Shown here: positions 44,121 through 54,597 of the stretch, piece after piece
How positions within the stretch are numbered: position 1 is the stretch's first letter
Layout: each line of letters opens with the position of its first letter
Assembly (NCBI GenBank): GCA_030762175.1
Contig: CM060830.1
Coordinates: forward strand, 45,930,501-45,994,500
Origin: Metallyticus violacea
Lineage: Eukaryota; Arthropoda; Insecta; Mantodea; Metallyticidae
Length of the DNA: 64,000 nt
Direction of reading: 5' to 3'
Notes under the pieces: generated by a model
Database searches by the model: none
What the model saw: the letters and a program-made list of their open reading frames with translations, nothing else
What the model was told of the DNA's origin: nothing
Program-made: the position numbers and the translations under genes

Positions 44121-45072
44121 CCGATATATTAAGTATACGGTAGGTGTCAAGGGCAAGTGCCCCTCTCCAGTTTGTGACGTCACGTAGTGTCATCGCACAG
44201 TGTGGAGCAGGCTTAAGCTATTGTTCCTTTAGGGTTAAATTCTTTTTATATTTTGTATACAGCTTTACTTATAGTTGTTAAGATTTATATTAAAACTAAA
44301 GCAACAAAGTTTTAAATACTAACCCGCAGATAAATACGAACGCAGTATATTTCTGTTTTAACACTTCATTCTCCTGCACACTGTAACCAGTTATTGTTAG
44401 TATAGTCGTTTTATTCCTCCCCCCTCTGCTGTGAAATATTTCCTGCATTTTGTGGCTAAATTAGTAGGTACATTTGTTTACAGATAGTTATCGTTTTTCT
44501 GGGTTTTCTTTTATTTATGGCCTTTCTCCTAATAAATGTGCAGATTATAATAAATACATATATGGGTATTTAGGTGTTAAATTATTAATGAAAGTCTTCA
44601 TTACATTTGAAAACACTTCCATGAAATTCATCATGAAATTGGTGAATTCGTCTTAAACGGTGAGAGAGTGAAGCCACTTTGCTGTTGGTTTAATTAACCT
44701 TCTGCTTAAAAGCGATGAATGCCAAGTTTTCGCTGCAGGAAAGAAACTTGTATGTGTCCCAAACAGCTTCGTCTGGTTTTAGTGTTCATGTTATACAGCC
44801 TGCAAGCTTCAGATATTTGCAAATTTGTAACTTTTTTCCTGTGGATAATCTAGTTGCTTAACGAGTTTGTTAACACATGAAAACAATTCATTTTCTTCAT
44901 GTGCTTGTTATTCACCTCCCAAATTTCTTCCTTCTTTCCTGTAATCATCACATCATTTTTCTGAGAACTATTACATTCAAGGTAATGCTGGTATCTGCTG
45001 CATAATGTTCGGAAGTCAGCGTTGCAGAGTTTTCAGTACATTTCTATAATTTTGCGAGCGTTATTAGGGTGA
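44121..45072. other. Unassigned
   Basis: AT-rich. The minus strand below the primer-binding site would be the retroelement leader and gag region if that reading is right, but no gag frame is visible. The 60-codon plus frame 44474-44656 is not recognised. Confidence 0.4.
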
Positions 45073-45089
45073 CCCCAAGTTGGGCGCCA
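45073..45089 (-). promoter_or_regulatory. Candidate retroelement primer-binding site (tRNA-Lys type)
   Basis: The minus strand reads TGGCGCCCAACTTGGGG, which differs at one base (T for G) from the binding site complementary to the 3' end of tRNA-Lys(CUU) used by many LTR retroelements. It is preceded by CTCAAACT, as an LTR ending in CA would be. The LTR would lie at higher coordinates (about 45092 to possibly 45500, beginning TGTTTAAACTCGC in reverse), which includes the palindrome at 45221. The LTR boundaries are not proven. Confidence 0.45.
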
Positions 45090-45220
45090 AAGTTTGAGGG
45101 AGTGTATTGGTTGACAGGTAATTAGTTAAATTAATTGGGATTGGCTTCTCACACACCATAGTTTGTAGATATTTCGGTTGGTGGCGTAAGAGCTTCTCGT
45201 CTATCGCCAGCAGTTCTTCG

Positions 45221-45371
45221 GAGACTCTCTAAAATTTACATAATGTGTATTGTACTGTTTCCATGGTGAAGATGCTTTTCAGGGCTAACTTAATCTGGAT
45301 AAGTTAGCCCTGAAAAGCATCTTCACCATGGAAACAGTACAATACACATTATGTAAATTTTAGAGAGTCTC
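45221..45371. repeat. Perfect 72-bp palindrome with 7-nt loop
   Basis: 45221-45292 is the exact reverse complement of 45300-45371, separated by ATCTGGA. The arms start GAGACTCTCTAAAATTTACA and end AGGGCTAACTTA. No mismatch is visible over the whole stem, so it is either very young or maintained. The flanking sequences (TTCTTCG left, ACTATG right) are not duplicated. A transcript of either strand would form a long hairpin. Confidence 0.97.
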
Positions 45372-46300
45372 ACTATGTTTGCTACGTAGGATGATTTTAT
45401 AATTCAATAATTAGTGTTTGAACCCTCCCATTTAAGCCCGAATATTTTTACCCTTGGAAGAACCACAGTACGTGACTGGAGAAAGCGAGTTTAAACACGG
45501 GAGAAAGATGATTAACAATCGTAATATAATTTATTTCAAAACAATATATATAAATATAAAACACATTAAATGACATTCAGGTCTGAAATTGAAATATGTG
45601 TAAAATGTAACTCAGCAATATGTCATTTAAACAGATGTAAATTCTCGACATATTTCCATAACAAATATATAATTGAATAAATTATTAATAAAGAATTACT
45701 TGGGTGCAAGTATTTCGTAAAATATCCCACTTTGTAAAAGACTTTCATTACTTTCCAACATTACAATTTGTTTTAATACTTTGTCTTTCAAAATCCAAGT
45801 TTCTGCTTGTTTAAAATAGTTAATTAATAATTAAAAAAAGGAAACTTTACGCCAATATAGCAAAGCGCAATTCAAAATATTACAATAAATTATTTAAAGT
45901 TAATTGTACCTAGGTTACAAGACTTATCCTTCGGAGAAGGCTCCGGGCCTAACAGTTTAGAAGAAAAGGCAAACATTTCACCCGTCGTTTTGGATTCATC
46001 TTCTCTTTCATAAGAAAGGAGAGTAAACTTGCAAGTCAGGATTATTACGTCATCGCTTGCCAGAACTTTCGATAGACTAAAGAGCCAATGGCAAACAAAT
46101 ATTAGTCGGCGAGCCCTTCGCTGACGTGGCCAAGTAGAAAGGATGGGGAAGGAAAAAGGCATTCAGAACAAATAAATGCGCGCCAAAGCGTCACACGTTC
46201 AACATAGCAAAAGGAATTTTCTGTCTCTCATAAGCAAACAATTCCACTTAAATGAAAGGTTGATTCATTACTAAAAGTCAGTTTGTCGCTAAATCAAATG
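45372..46300. other. Unassigned
   Basis: AT-rich up to 45890, then near-balanced. The 90-codon minus frame 45890-46162 is not recognised. Confidence 0.45.
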
Positions 46301-46339
46301 CGATGCAAAAAGCCTGCCGTCGTGCTTGTCTCTAGGTGT

Positions 46340-46475
46340 TAAAAGCTTGATGCAGTTCAAGATCCCTGCTGCCCCTTGCAGTGATTTCCTAGGGCTGAGT
46401 TGGTAAAGTTCTCTGACGTGGTGCATTGTTTTCTCCGACACAGAAGGACGCCTGGTTCTTTTTCCACAAGCTACT
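46340..46475 (-). mobile_element. Transposase HTH fragment (DUF4817-like)
   Basis: Inside a 121-codon minus frame (46289-46654), residues 64-100 read GKRTRRPSVSEKTMHHVREL then YQLSPRKSLQGAAGILN. This resembles the GRPSVSEE.V..VR..F..SPRKS.RR.S.EL linker between the two helix-turn-helix parts of DUF4817/DDE_3 transposases. Nothing upstream or downstream can be extended with confidence. Confidence 0.5.
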
Positions 46476-46600
46476 CCTACCATTTGCAAATGTAATTGCC
46501 AGGGGAGTATCTTCACCGAATTCCATGCGGAAATGATGCTGAACAGTGCTAACCGACTGAAATTAAAGATATTCGAGAGTATAAAACGCCTTCTCCTTAA

Positions 46601-47403
46601 GGCGGGGTTACGATCAATGTTTGTTGACATTGAGTTGCGTACGGAACGATACAAAACGCAAGCTCCTACCGCACGAGTCGAGGCGACGTTTCTTTGCTGT
46701 CAGTACCAAGGACTGTATGGCGGGCTCACAGTCAGTTGTTTGATGAACTTATCATATCGCACTTTCATGTGTTAATAATAAAGAAGCGAAATGTGATAGG
46801 GAGGAATATTTTAAATAGACATATTATGACAGCTGAAATTCTTACTTTGTGACAGAGACTTCGAGAAACTTTGAAAGAAGAGAACGGAAAGCATGTGTGT
46901 TACACAAGCTAGCAGCAGGTTCTTATTTAACTACATAATATCTTTCAGGATAATTATTTTGGGCGTATCTGACGCTAATTATTATTTATTATAATATTCC
47001 CTTGTTAACGATTTGTCACATGCTGGAACATAACAACTGAAACAAATAAAATTTACATTAGTAACATAGCCTGTAAGTAAATTCATCACTTGATTTCACA
47101 CATTCATCGAATTATTTCAATAATACACATTACTCATTTGCACACCTTGTTTAATTTTATATTTAATTAACAACGATGAAACATAGTATATATAAACTAA
47201 ATGAGGTGACGGCGTCATTTGCATGCAAGCAGACCGCTTTAGTTTATTTCATGCCTAGTACTGTAGAGGGTAGTGGCTTGTTACGTTTGCGTAATGTCCA
47301 GGTCACGCCGCCTTGCGGCGTAGTGTGCAGACGTTGAACGCAGTTCAATACAATGCATACGTAACGCAACCAATGTCAACGAATGTTAATTGTGTTCCCG
47401 CCT
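46601..47403. mobile_element. TIR-bounded non-autonomous DNA element
   Basis: Begins GGCGGGGTTACGATCAATGT and TTGTTGACATTGAGTTGCGT. Its far end in reverse complement reads GGCGGGAACACAATTAACAT and TCGTTGACATTGGTTGCGTT, inverted repeats of about 43 bp with roughly 75-80% identity. Length is about 803 bp. The interior has only short frames (47313-47495) and no transposase. TTAAG on the left and TATGT on the right leave the target duplication unclear. The superfamily cannot be fixed. Confidence 0.65.
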
Positions 47404-47884
47404 ATGTTGTTTGCAGGCATTTGGTGGTAACAACAGCACTTGTAGCAAAGAACAAAAATTGTAAGTTTCTCTATCCATCTATGCAACGACAATAGTCGCA
47501 AACTCAGTTTTTAACTTATAAGCTCTTCATGAAACCCTGACAATCCTTTTAGAAAGCTCTGTATATGAGTGTACATGATGGGTAGTGTGGTTACAAACAA
47601 AGGAAAGACAATGAAACGTATTGTGATGTTCATTGCTATCCTTCATATGTCATCAAGTTTTTAACTCTGTACAGCCAGAAAGAAAGGTTATTACTAAACG
47701 AGAAAACGAACACTAAGTTTATTTTTCCTAAATAAATGATTCTATTGCTGAATTTTTAATTTTAGACCAATTTACATAATTTTAAAACGATCGTTTTGAA
47801 TAAGCTAATGGAGCATTGTTGTTTCTGAGCGCTTCGAAAGCAGTAACTATGGTGAAGCAGTAATGGTGCGTCTAATTGGTCCAT

Positions 47885-47919
<35 letters not shown>

Positions 47920-48059
47920 GTTTCCACGTTATCATTGCTATCAATAGCTGTGTGTACATGCATGCAAATATACACACAGCTATATATGTGTGCGTGGGTG
48001 GTTAGGGGATAAGGAGGTGTGTATATCTACTATGGTGGGACAACACCCCTCCCCTCCGA
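47404..48059. other. Unassigned, with a (CAT)n microsatellite
   Basis: (CAT)11 at 47888-47919 and a short ATACACACAGC/GCTGTGTGTA inverted pair at about 47948-47981. The minus frame 47762-47977 only reads the repeat as poly-Met. Confidence 0.6.
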
Positions 48060-48480
48060 TCCCCGATTGCTATCCTCTGACACATGGCTGATTGCTAATG
48101 GCTGCCCCGACGTTTGATTCAATTGGGCCGGACAGGATGGAACAGACAATGCAGCCCCGTGTCCGCGCTTGTGTTCAATGGCTCGGGTTGTTCTGTCTCT
48201 ACAGACCATTCAATATGCAGACTCGTTTGGCGATAAAAAATACGACAGCGACACGGTGTTCAACTCGCAGCACAACGGTTCATCTTTCTTAACCGTTTTT
48301 GTTCGGCCCTCGTGAATCTATTTAATTAATCTCGGTGCCTATCAATTGGTGGGGCGTTTCTCCCCGCAGGCGAGTTGTGAACCCGACACCCACAATGACA
48401 GCAAGGATACAAATCTTGCGTCGCTTCCGGTCGTGCGCTGGGAATCAGAAAGGTTCTCTTTCCTTTGCTTTCATTTGTAA
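48060..48480. other. GC-richer, high-complexity stretch, possible regulatory DNA
   Basis: Markedly richer in GC and CpG than the DNA on either side, with no transposon hallmarks. It contains TTTAATTAATC (about 48320) and ATCAATTGG (about 48340), homeodomain-type cores, within a non-repetitive context. One 66-codon frame (48092-48292) is not recognised. Could be a conserved non-coding element or an exon. Function is inference. Confidence 0.3.
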
Positions 48481-48879
48481 TTTGTGAATAGAAGTGGATA
48501 TCTTATCATTCCATCATCCGTTGCTACTCTAATCTGGCACATTCCTACGTCGTTGTGAGAAAAGCAAAACAACAAAAAAAATTCCTATTAAAATTAATTT
48601 AAAAAATAACAAAAAATAATAAAATAAGCATGTTCTAATAATAATGAATAAACATTTTCATATTAATTATAGAGAACGTAATAATCAAATACATATTATA
48701 TTTATGTATTTTATTAAAGCCATTACTAACGTTTTAGGTATAAAATATGGAATATCATTTCAGATAAATTATGTAATTAAAAGCCCATAAAAAGAAACAA
48801 AGGTTATAATAAAGCTGGTATATAAAATAAGTGCAAAACTCAATAATCGTAAATGAAAAGTTAAGTCAGTACGAGTTTT
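48481..48879. other. Unassigned AT-rich stretch
   Basis: Very A+T-rich; it may be the decayed RT region upstream of the LINE fragment. Confidence 0.4.
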
Positions 48880-49300
48880 ACTGAATGTAGATTTAATAAA
48901 TTGTTTACTATATTATTTGCGGACGATCAGATTATAATTGCTGAAAATGAAAGAATATTACAGAAAGTTCATAATATTTAAAAAATATAAAAAGTAATTA
49001 AATCGTCTTATTAAAGTTTAGCTAAATATAATCTAGACAGATAAGACGTTAGTCTTGGCATTTTTGGAGAAAAAACAATTTGAACAAAAACAACAAATTT
49101 TAATTCATAGAACTTACAAACATTTCAAATTTATTTTACAGGTAGATGTAACATTTAAAATAAACAAAGGACAAGTAAGAAAGTTTAAAACTATAATCTA
49201 TGGTTTTTGTCACATTTTCTGATATAACGCCTTCGTTTTTATCACTCTGCACCTTCTTTGTTTTATGCACAACGTTCATTTTTTTTACAGAAGCATAATT
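48880..49300 (+). mobile_element. LINE reverse transcriptase fragment (FADD box)
   Basis: TTATTTGCGGACGATCAG at 48913-48930 encodes LFADDQ, continuing IIIAENERILQKVHNI. This is the catalytic palm motif (F/Y)ADD of reverse transcriptase with the D-Q-(V/I)-(I/L)-(I/L)-A-(D/E) continuation typical of a LINE group. Downstream, in other frames, there are DKTLVLAFLEKKQFEQK (about 49040-49090), matching the .KTKVLAF.GK segment, and DVTFKINKGQVRKFKTIIYG (about 49145-49205), matching the later thumb-like part. Stops break it throughout. Confidence 0.78.
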
Positions 49301-49764
49301 TAGTAGCATTTAGAATTAATCAAACATATGTTACGTTACAATGACAAAAATACCGATCATAGTAACATACGCATCTGTATAAAACAAATGAAGCAGAGTG
49401 ATAAAACGAAAAAATTGTATCGGAAAATGGAATGTAATCATTGATTCTAATTTAAAGTTTTCTGGCAACAATGAATATGATATCGTTTCGCATTTATAAA
49501 ACAAATTCTTTAAAAATGAAGAATTGATACGTCTTTTGTATTTTTTAAATTCTTCCATTTACCTGCGAAACAATTTATGCATTACTTTTGAAAAATCCTG
49601 TTTGTTCGAAAGGAATATTCTTAATTGTCATTTCTCAAAAATACCAAGACTCAAGTACACTGTTGGTATCTCTAGGTTATATTTAGCTGCTATATTAATA
49701 AGACGATTTTATAACTATTTTTTAAAATTTGATTAACATTCTCTATAATATTCTTTAATTTCCA
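49301..49764. other. Unassigned AT-rich stretch
   Basis: Short frames 49331-49558 (minus) and 49524-49736 (plus) are not recognised. It may be the LINE's 3' region. Confidence 0.4.
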
Positions 49765-49808
49765 GACCGCCTGTGATGCCTCAGTAGTAAATACGGGCGT
49801 TAAAACTA
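49765..49808 (+). repeat. SINE family A, tail only
   Basis: ACCGCCTGTGATGCCTCAGT then AGTAAATACGGGCGTTAAAAC, cited in part, is the last 42 bp of family A, followed by an (ATT)n stretch. A severely 5'-truncated insertion. Confidence 0.88.
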
Positions 49809-49837
49809 TTATTGTTATTATTATTAATAATAACAGT

Positions 49838-49940
49838 ACTTTAATTTTCAGCAATTATAATCTGATAACAAATAATATAGTAAATATTTATTAAATCCAT
49901 ATTCACTAAAACCACTAACTTAAGCTTTTCAATCTCGTGG
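49838..49940 (-). mobile_element. Second LINE fragment, inverted
   Basis: Reverse complement of this stretch matches 48855-48960: CAGCAATTATAATCTGAT and CAAATAATATAGTAAA are shared. The four bases coding the ADD of the active site are altered (TTTGTTATCAG against TTTGCGGACGATCAG), so the motif is lost. It lies 900 bp from the first fragment in opposite orientation. Confidence 0.75.
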
Positions 49941-50150
49941 AATTTCATCAATGTGAAAATTAAAATTTTGCATTTTTCCCCAATTTAAAACAAATTATGC
50001 GTGTACAAGTGCGTATATATTTATTGGCACTCTCGGTGTACAATATGCAAGCAATGAAATCATCGAATCTATAACAACATTTCTATCTTATGCTTGATTA
50101 TAATGAGTCGGAAACATTATATCCGTTACATGTTACCCAAACTGAGCTTT
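49941..50150. other. Unassigned AT-rich stretch
   Basis: No features recognised. Confidence 0.5.
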
Positions 50151-50425
50151 TCGGTCCTGATGGTCTAGTGGTAACCATTCTTGCCTCGTAGACCTAAGAT
50201 CAAGGGTTCAATCTCCGCTTGGGTCGGGCGAATTAATCCTAGGGATGGGTTTCATTCGGAAGGGAAGTAAAGCCGTGGGTCCCGTGTTGTACATTTACGG
50301 CACGAAAAAGAACCTCAAGCCTGAAAGAAGAGGCTTCTGAGCAAAATTTGTCGGCCGTTTCACGCCCTTAGTTGAATGGAACCCTATTGACCTCAGATGT
50401 TAAACAGCGTCAGTAAATAAACCAC
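50151..50425 (+). repeat. SINE family B, full length with a short internal deletion
   Basis: Head TCCTGATGGTCTAGTGGTAA (closer to a Glu-type TGGTCTAGTGG than other copies) and GGGTTCAATCTCCGC. The segment between head and body is shortened (GGTCGGGCGAATTAATCC). The body and CGTCAGTAAATAAACC tail are present. Confidence 0.92.
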
Positions 50426-50459
50426 ACGTTCTATTTCTATTTCTTAATTACTTAAGAAG

Positions 50460-50656
50460 TGATGTTCTGGGAATATGCAAAATTGATAAAGGATTTATAT
50501 TAAGAAAGTTTGCGTTCCAGACCAAAATTTAGGGTGCCTCCCCGACATTTGCCATTTATGAGGACTGAGGAAAACCTCGAATAAATCTCAGTCTAAGAGG
50601 ACGGTTCTGGCGGGAATCGAACCCGTGCCTTAACAACCTCAACCACGGGTGTCGAT
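50460..50656 (-). repeat. SINE family A, tail-truncated
   Basis: Reverse family A beginning inside the poly-A-rich 3' half and running to the head (CCTCAACCACGGGTGTCG). About 20 bp of the head between box B and AACAACC are deleted. The TGTGGTGCC/GGGCGTTAAA tail is missing. Confidence 0.88.
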
Positions 50657-50723
50657 AGACACATCCCCTATATTCACCTGATCAAACTGCAGTGTTCTAT
50701 TTATTTTCAAATAAATGAATGAA

Positions 50724-51004
50724 TGGTGTTTAACGCCCGTTTTTGCTACAGAGGCACCACAGGCGATGGACATCTCATGATGATACATGAGATGAAATGA
50801 TATATTGGTAAAGGATTTATTATTTTTAAGGAAGGAAACGTTCCAGGCCTAAGTTTAGGGTACCTACCCGGCATTTGCCATTTATGAGGAGTGAGGAAAA
50901 CCTGGAAAAAACCTCAGTCAGGGAGAACGGTCCTGGCGGGATTCAAACCCTAGCCCTCCCGCTCACGAGTACACGCCTTTACGACCTCGGCCACCCGTGG
51001 CGGT
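50724..51004 (-). repeat. SINE family A, full length
   Basis: Reverse family A from AATGGTGTTTAACGCCCGTT to CCTCGGCCACCCGTGGCGG, with an intact central block. An extra local repeat, ACATCTCATGATGATACATG, lies near 50769-50788. No clear target duplication. Confidence 0.93.
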
Positions 51005-51167
51005 TTAAGAAAGATGTTTATACGCTAGAACAACATAGGTAGATCTTCAAGTGTATAATAATTATATTTAATATTCTACAAATGTACCGTCATTATATTT
51101 TCTACCAATGAAATGTAACGTGCTTTTGAATTTCAATCAATTACAGCCGCAAATCGCTATAAATTTA

Positions 51168-51169
<2 letters not shown>

Positions 51170-51221
<52 letters not shown>

Positions 51222-51224
51222 TTT
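51170..51224. repeat. (CT)n plus T-homopolymer
   Basis: (CT)21 followed by T12. A plus frame (51108-51425) reads it as Leu-Ser repeats and is not a gene. Confidence 0.97.
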
Positions 51225-52029
51225 GGTAACCATTTTACTATTTGGACATGCATTTGTCTTCTCAGTATTGAAAAACTGTTTTCTCACAAATACGTGAGCA
51301 AGAATCGAGTAATCGCAAAAATATCAACATTCATTGTTTTGACAATTGGGTTTATAATAATTTTTCATTTAATTAATATGTATGCAACTACTAGTTTAAA
51401 ATCTGTAATAGTTAATTATAAATAACATTTTTCATGTTGCTCCTTTAAATAAGCTATTTAAGATTATGAAAATGTACTCCTATTAAAAAAAAAAAAAAAA
51501 CATGGTGTATGCGATTAACCTTGTAAAACATATATTTCGTATTTCTCAGTTGGCATTAGTAATAAAACCGCATTGTAGTAATGGACCTTTATATATTCTA
51601 ACTCATGATTTCTGAATAGGTAGGTAGTTATTTATAAATATCAGAACCTATTAGGGAATTGGGGGGAAAATGAATTGACTGATTTCAGATGTGTGTCATG
51701 CATTACAGGGTTTCTTTACATTTTTATATGTATTTTAATACTTTAAACATTATTCTCCTGGTATTTCATAATTATTCTATTTCATTTTTATTTATTTATT
51801 TTTATTTTTATTGTTGAAAATATATGCTTTATACCTTATTGGAAACATCTAATATTATATATTGTGCCAAATCAAATTTACCAGTGTATCGTAATAGTTC
51901 GACCCATGCGTTTGTTGAAGTTGTTTTGTATTGCAATGGTGCCACTGTAATAAATACTCTCCTATTACTACTAATTCTACATCTACTAGTACTATTACCA
52001 ACTACTGCTACTACTGTTACTACTACTAC
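51225..52029. other. Unassigned AT-rich stretch ending in an ACT-rich tract
   Basis: No supported gene. 51545-51640 shares blocks with 5078-5185. From 51957 to 52028 there is an irregular (TAC)n/(ACT)n tract into which the next SINE inserted. Confidence 0.5.
51545..51640 (+). repeat. Unclassified interspersed repeat, piece 2
   Basis: TTTCTCAGTTGGCATTAGTA and ATGATTTCTGAATAGGTAG recur from 5078-5185 in the same order. Too short and diverged to classify. Confidence 0.4.
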
Positions 52030-52310
52030 ACCGCCACGAAGTGGCCGAGGTCGTTAAGGCACGGACTCGTGAGCGGGAGTGTTGGGTTCGAATCTCGCCA
52101 GGACCGTCCTCTTTGACTGAGGTTTTTTGCAGGTTTTTGCTCAGTCCTCATAAATGGCAAATGCCGTGGAGGTACCCTAAACTTAGGCCTGGAGCGATTC
52201 CTTCCTTAAAAAAAATAAATCCCTTCCCAATATATCATTTCATCTCATGTATCATCAGTGTGCATCGCCTGTGGTGCCTCTGTAGCAAAAACGGGCATTA
52301 AACATGTTCA
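52030..52310 (+). repeat. SINE family A inserted in an ACT microsatellite
   Basis: Head CCGCCACGAAGTGGCCGAGG, box B GGTTCGAATCTCGCC, GGCAAATGCCGTGGAGGTAC, tail ACGGGCATTAAACATG then (ATTC)n. TTACTACTA lies on both sides (about 52018 and 52333), but because the flank is a microsatellite it cannot be proven a target duplication. The 86-codon plus frame here (52041-52301) is SINE sequence. Confidence 0.93.
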
Positions 52311-53317
52311 TTAATTAATTCATTCATTCATTACTACTATTATCACTATTACTATACTATACGTATCAGATTAAGAATGCTATACAATTATTAAAATTTT
52401 GTGAGTGAATTTTAAGAATGTGTTATTTTTATTTTAATTTTATTCGTAATAAATATAGTAATAAATATCACTCTGTGTTCTGAGATTTCTGGTTATATTA
52501 CCTGTGAAAAATAATTTTATCATATAAGTTAAAATATAAATACTGGACGTTGCCGTTCATTACTATTGGCGATGTAATATTATATTTTTTTCCGAGTACT
52601 GAGGTAAAATTTCTTCTGAGGTTAATACTTTTTAATATATATGTGTGTGTTTGTGAGTGTGTGATTTGTATTGGTTTTTCAATTTATTATTTTATTTTAA
52701 TTGACTTAATTGTTCATACACTTTTATTTATAATATTAATGAGAATACTACTCTAAAATATTAAAACTGCAGTTTATGTTATATCATGGCTTATTATCCA
52801 CAGGTGTCATTATTACAACCACCAAAAATCCCAATTTTATTATGCAAAACTTAAAGTTGAAGCTCACTTAAACATTTAACTACACAATTCGCAACCGCCT
52901 TCCTGTGATAGACGAAACTATTATATTTGTTATTCATGTGCTGTATTGTGTAAACGTATTCTTACGGTAACAACGCTGCAATTATGATCTAGTTCTCTCA
53001 GGCTTAAGGTCGCAGTTTAAAAGGATCATCTCTATTTGAATTTAAGATTGCCGATTTTTCCTCACGCGTAACTTCTGTCGTGGTGTTTTCTGAAATTTAT
53101 AATTTATGAAAGCATACCCAAAGCAAACTGAATAATATTATGATGCCAGAACAATATTATAGTTTATATACAACACCTTGCTGTTTCCTAAGCCAAGTAA
53201 GACGATAATTTTGGGTCGATAACGAGTTCGATTCGGCAATATTAATAAACGCCATTCATTATACAATCTTCGTATTACTTCGACTTGCGATATATCGCCT
53301 CATTGTATAGATATCTC
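52311..53317. other. Unassigned AT-rich stretch
   Basis: One 68-codon frame (52550-52756) of no known family. 52870-53060 is more balanced. Nothing else seen. Confidence 0.5.
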
Positions 53318-53326
53318 AATCTACTT

Positions 53327-53604
53327 CAAACTGCCACGGGTGGCCGAGGTCGTTAAAAGTGGGGACTGAACGAGAGGTCTGAATTTTGATTTTCACTAGG
53401 ACCGTCTTCCCTGACTGAGGTTTTTCCAGGTTTTCCTCAGTGCTCATAAATAGCAAATGCCGGGGAGGTACCCTAAACTTAGGCCTGAAACGCTTCCTTC
53501 CTTAAAAATATACTCCTTCCCCAAATTAACACTCCATCTCATGTATCATCAGTGTCCACCGCCTGTAATGCCTCAGTGTAAAAACGGACTTAAACACCAT
53601 TAAA
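53327..53604 (+). repeat. SINE family A with target duplication
   Basis: Head CTGCCACGGGTGGCCGAGGT with a damaged box B (TTTTGATTTTCACT), an intact TTTTTCCAGGTTTTCCTCAG block and central block, and tail ACGGACTTAAACACC. AATCTACTT at 53318-53326 and 53605-53613 is a 9-bp target duplication. Confidence 0.94.
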
Positions 53605-53613
53605 AATCTACTT

Positions 53614-54469
53614 GAACGAGTCAGTTTATTTCCCCTTAATTGTTGAAAGTGGTTGAATTATTAATTAATTTTAAAATTCTTGGGCATTTATTGCATTTAT
53701 GTACAAAGTAGTCATATTAAATATTACTTCATCCAGTAGATAAACTGAAATACAAGAGGGAAGCATAAGAGAAACACAGGAGCGCAAATAAAGAGCAATA
53801 GCGGAGTGTGGGAGTGAAAGAGCACCCAACTGCTTTCTGACTTTCCCTTTTTTGCTTATAGCAGTTCCGGAGGGTGTTATATTTGTACAGAAATGGCATA
53901 GGGGGAGATACACGGGCCGAAAAGGCGGAGAGAGCAAAAATATATTTATTTTGAAGGTTGATACCATGCCCTCAAGCTTGAATACTTTATCCCTCTGAGT
54001 CAGTTTGATTAATTTCATGTCCGGTTGGTGGCGGCAAAAGGATCATATGTACTAAAACCTCCTGGCAACTGAACACACACACAGATCCATGGCTGAAAAA
54101 AAGCGCAAACCTTAAATTCACTTTATTAGCTTTCCCTCTTGTCCGTCTTGCAGCCCCGCTTCCGAATCAATAAGCCTCATACTCTCTCTTGACAGCTGTG
54201 TGGACGTGTGTATTCAGTTAGAAAAACCAAACCAATGGCATCTCGATAAGCCTTCCCCCCTGAACTTCCATAGAAACTCAGGTGATGCCGCGTATATTAA
54301 AGACGTTCAAATGCGAATCAGAATATCCAGCTGGCATTAAGGTGACAACAAACTCCATCTTCATCAATCAAAGAAATGAACGAAGTCCTTCACGCAGGAA
54401 CTGCGGAAACTAAGCGAATTCCTCAGCAACTTTAATAACTTTACATTTCATTAATTAATGAAATGAAAT
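53614..54469. other. Unassigned
   Basis: 53740-54420 has near-balanced composition. The 115-codon minus frame 53671-54018 has no recognised domain, and its plus-strand complement is purine-rich. A host exon cannot be excluded, but nothing supports one. Confidence 0.4.
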
Positions 54470-54563
54470 GAAATAAGTTATGGCGTTACTAGTGATATTA
54501 GGGGGACAAAATTAGAATTCTTGCAACCTATAAGTATTACAATAGAGAAACCATATATAAATA

Positions 54564-54597
<34 letters not shown>

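Noticed and set aside
44121..45060. gag region of the retroelement suggested by the primer-binding site
   Set aside because: The minus strand shows no extended frame or zinc-knuckle motif here.
47762..47977. ORF with poly-Met
   Set aside because: Product of the (CAT)n array.
52041..52301. 86-codon plus-strand ORF
   Set aside because: Entirely SINE family A sequence; the same bases in other copies are not open.
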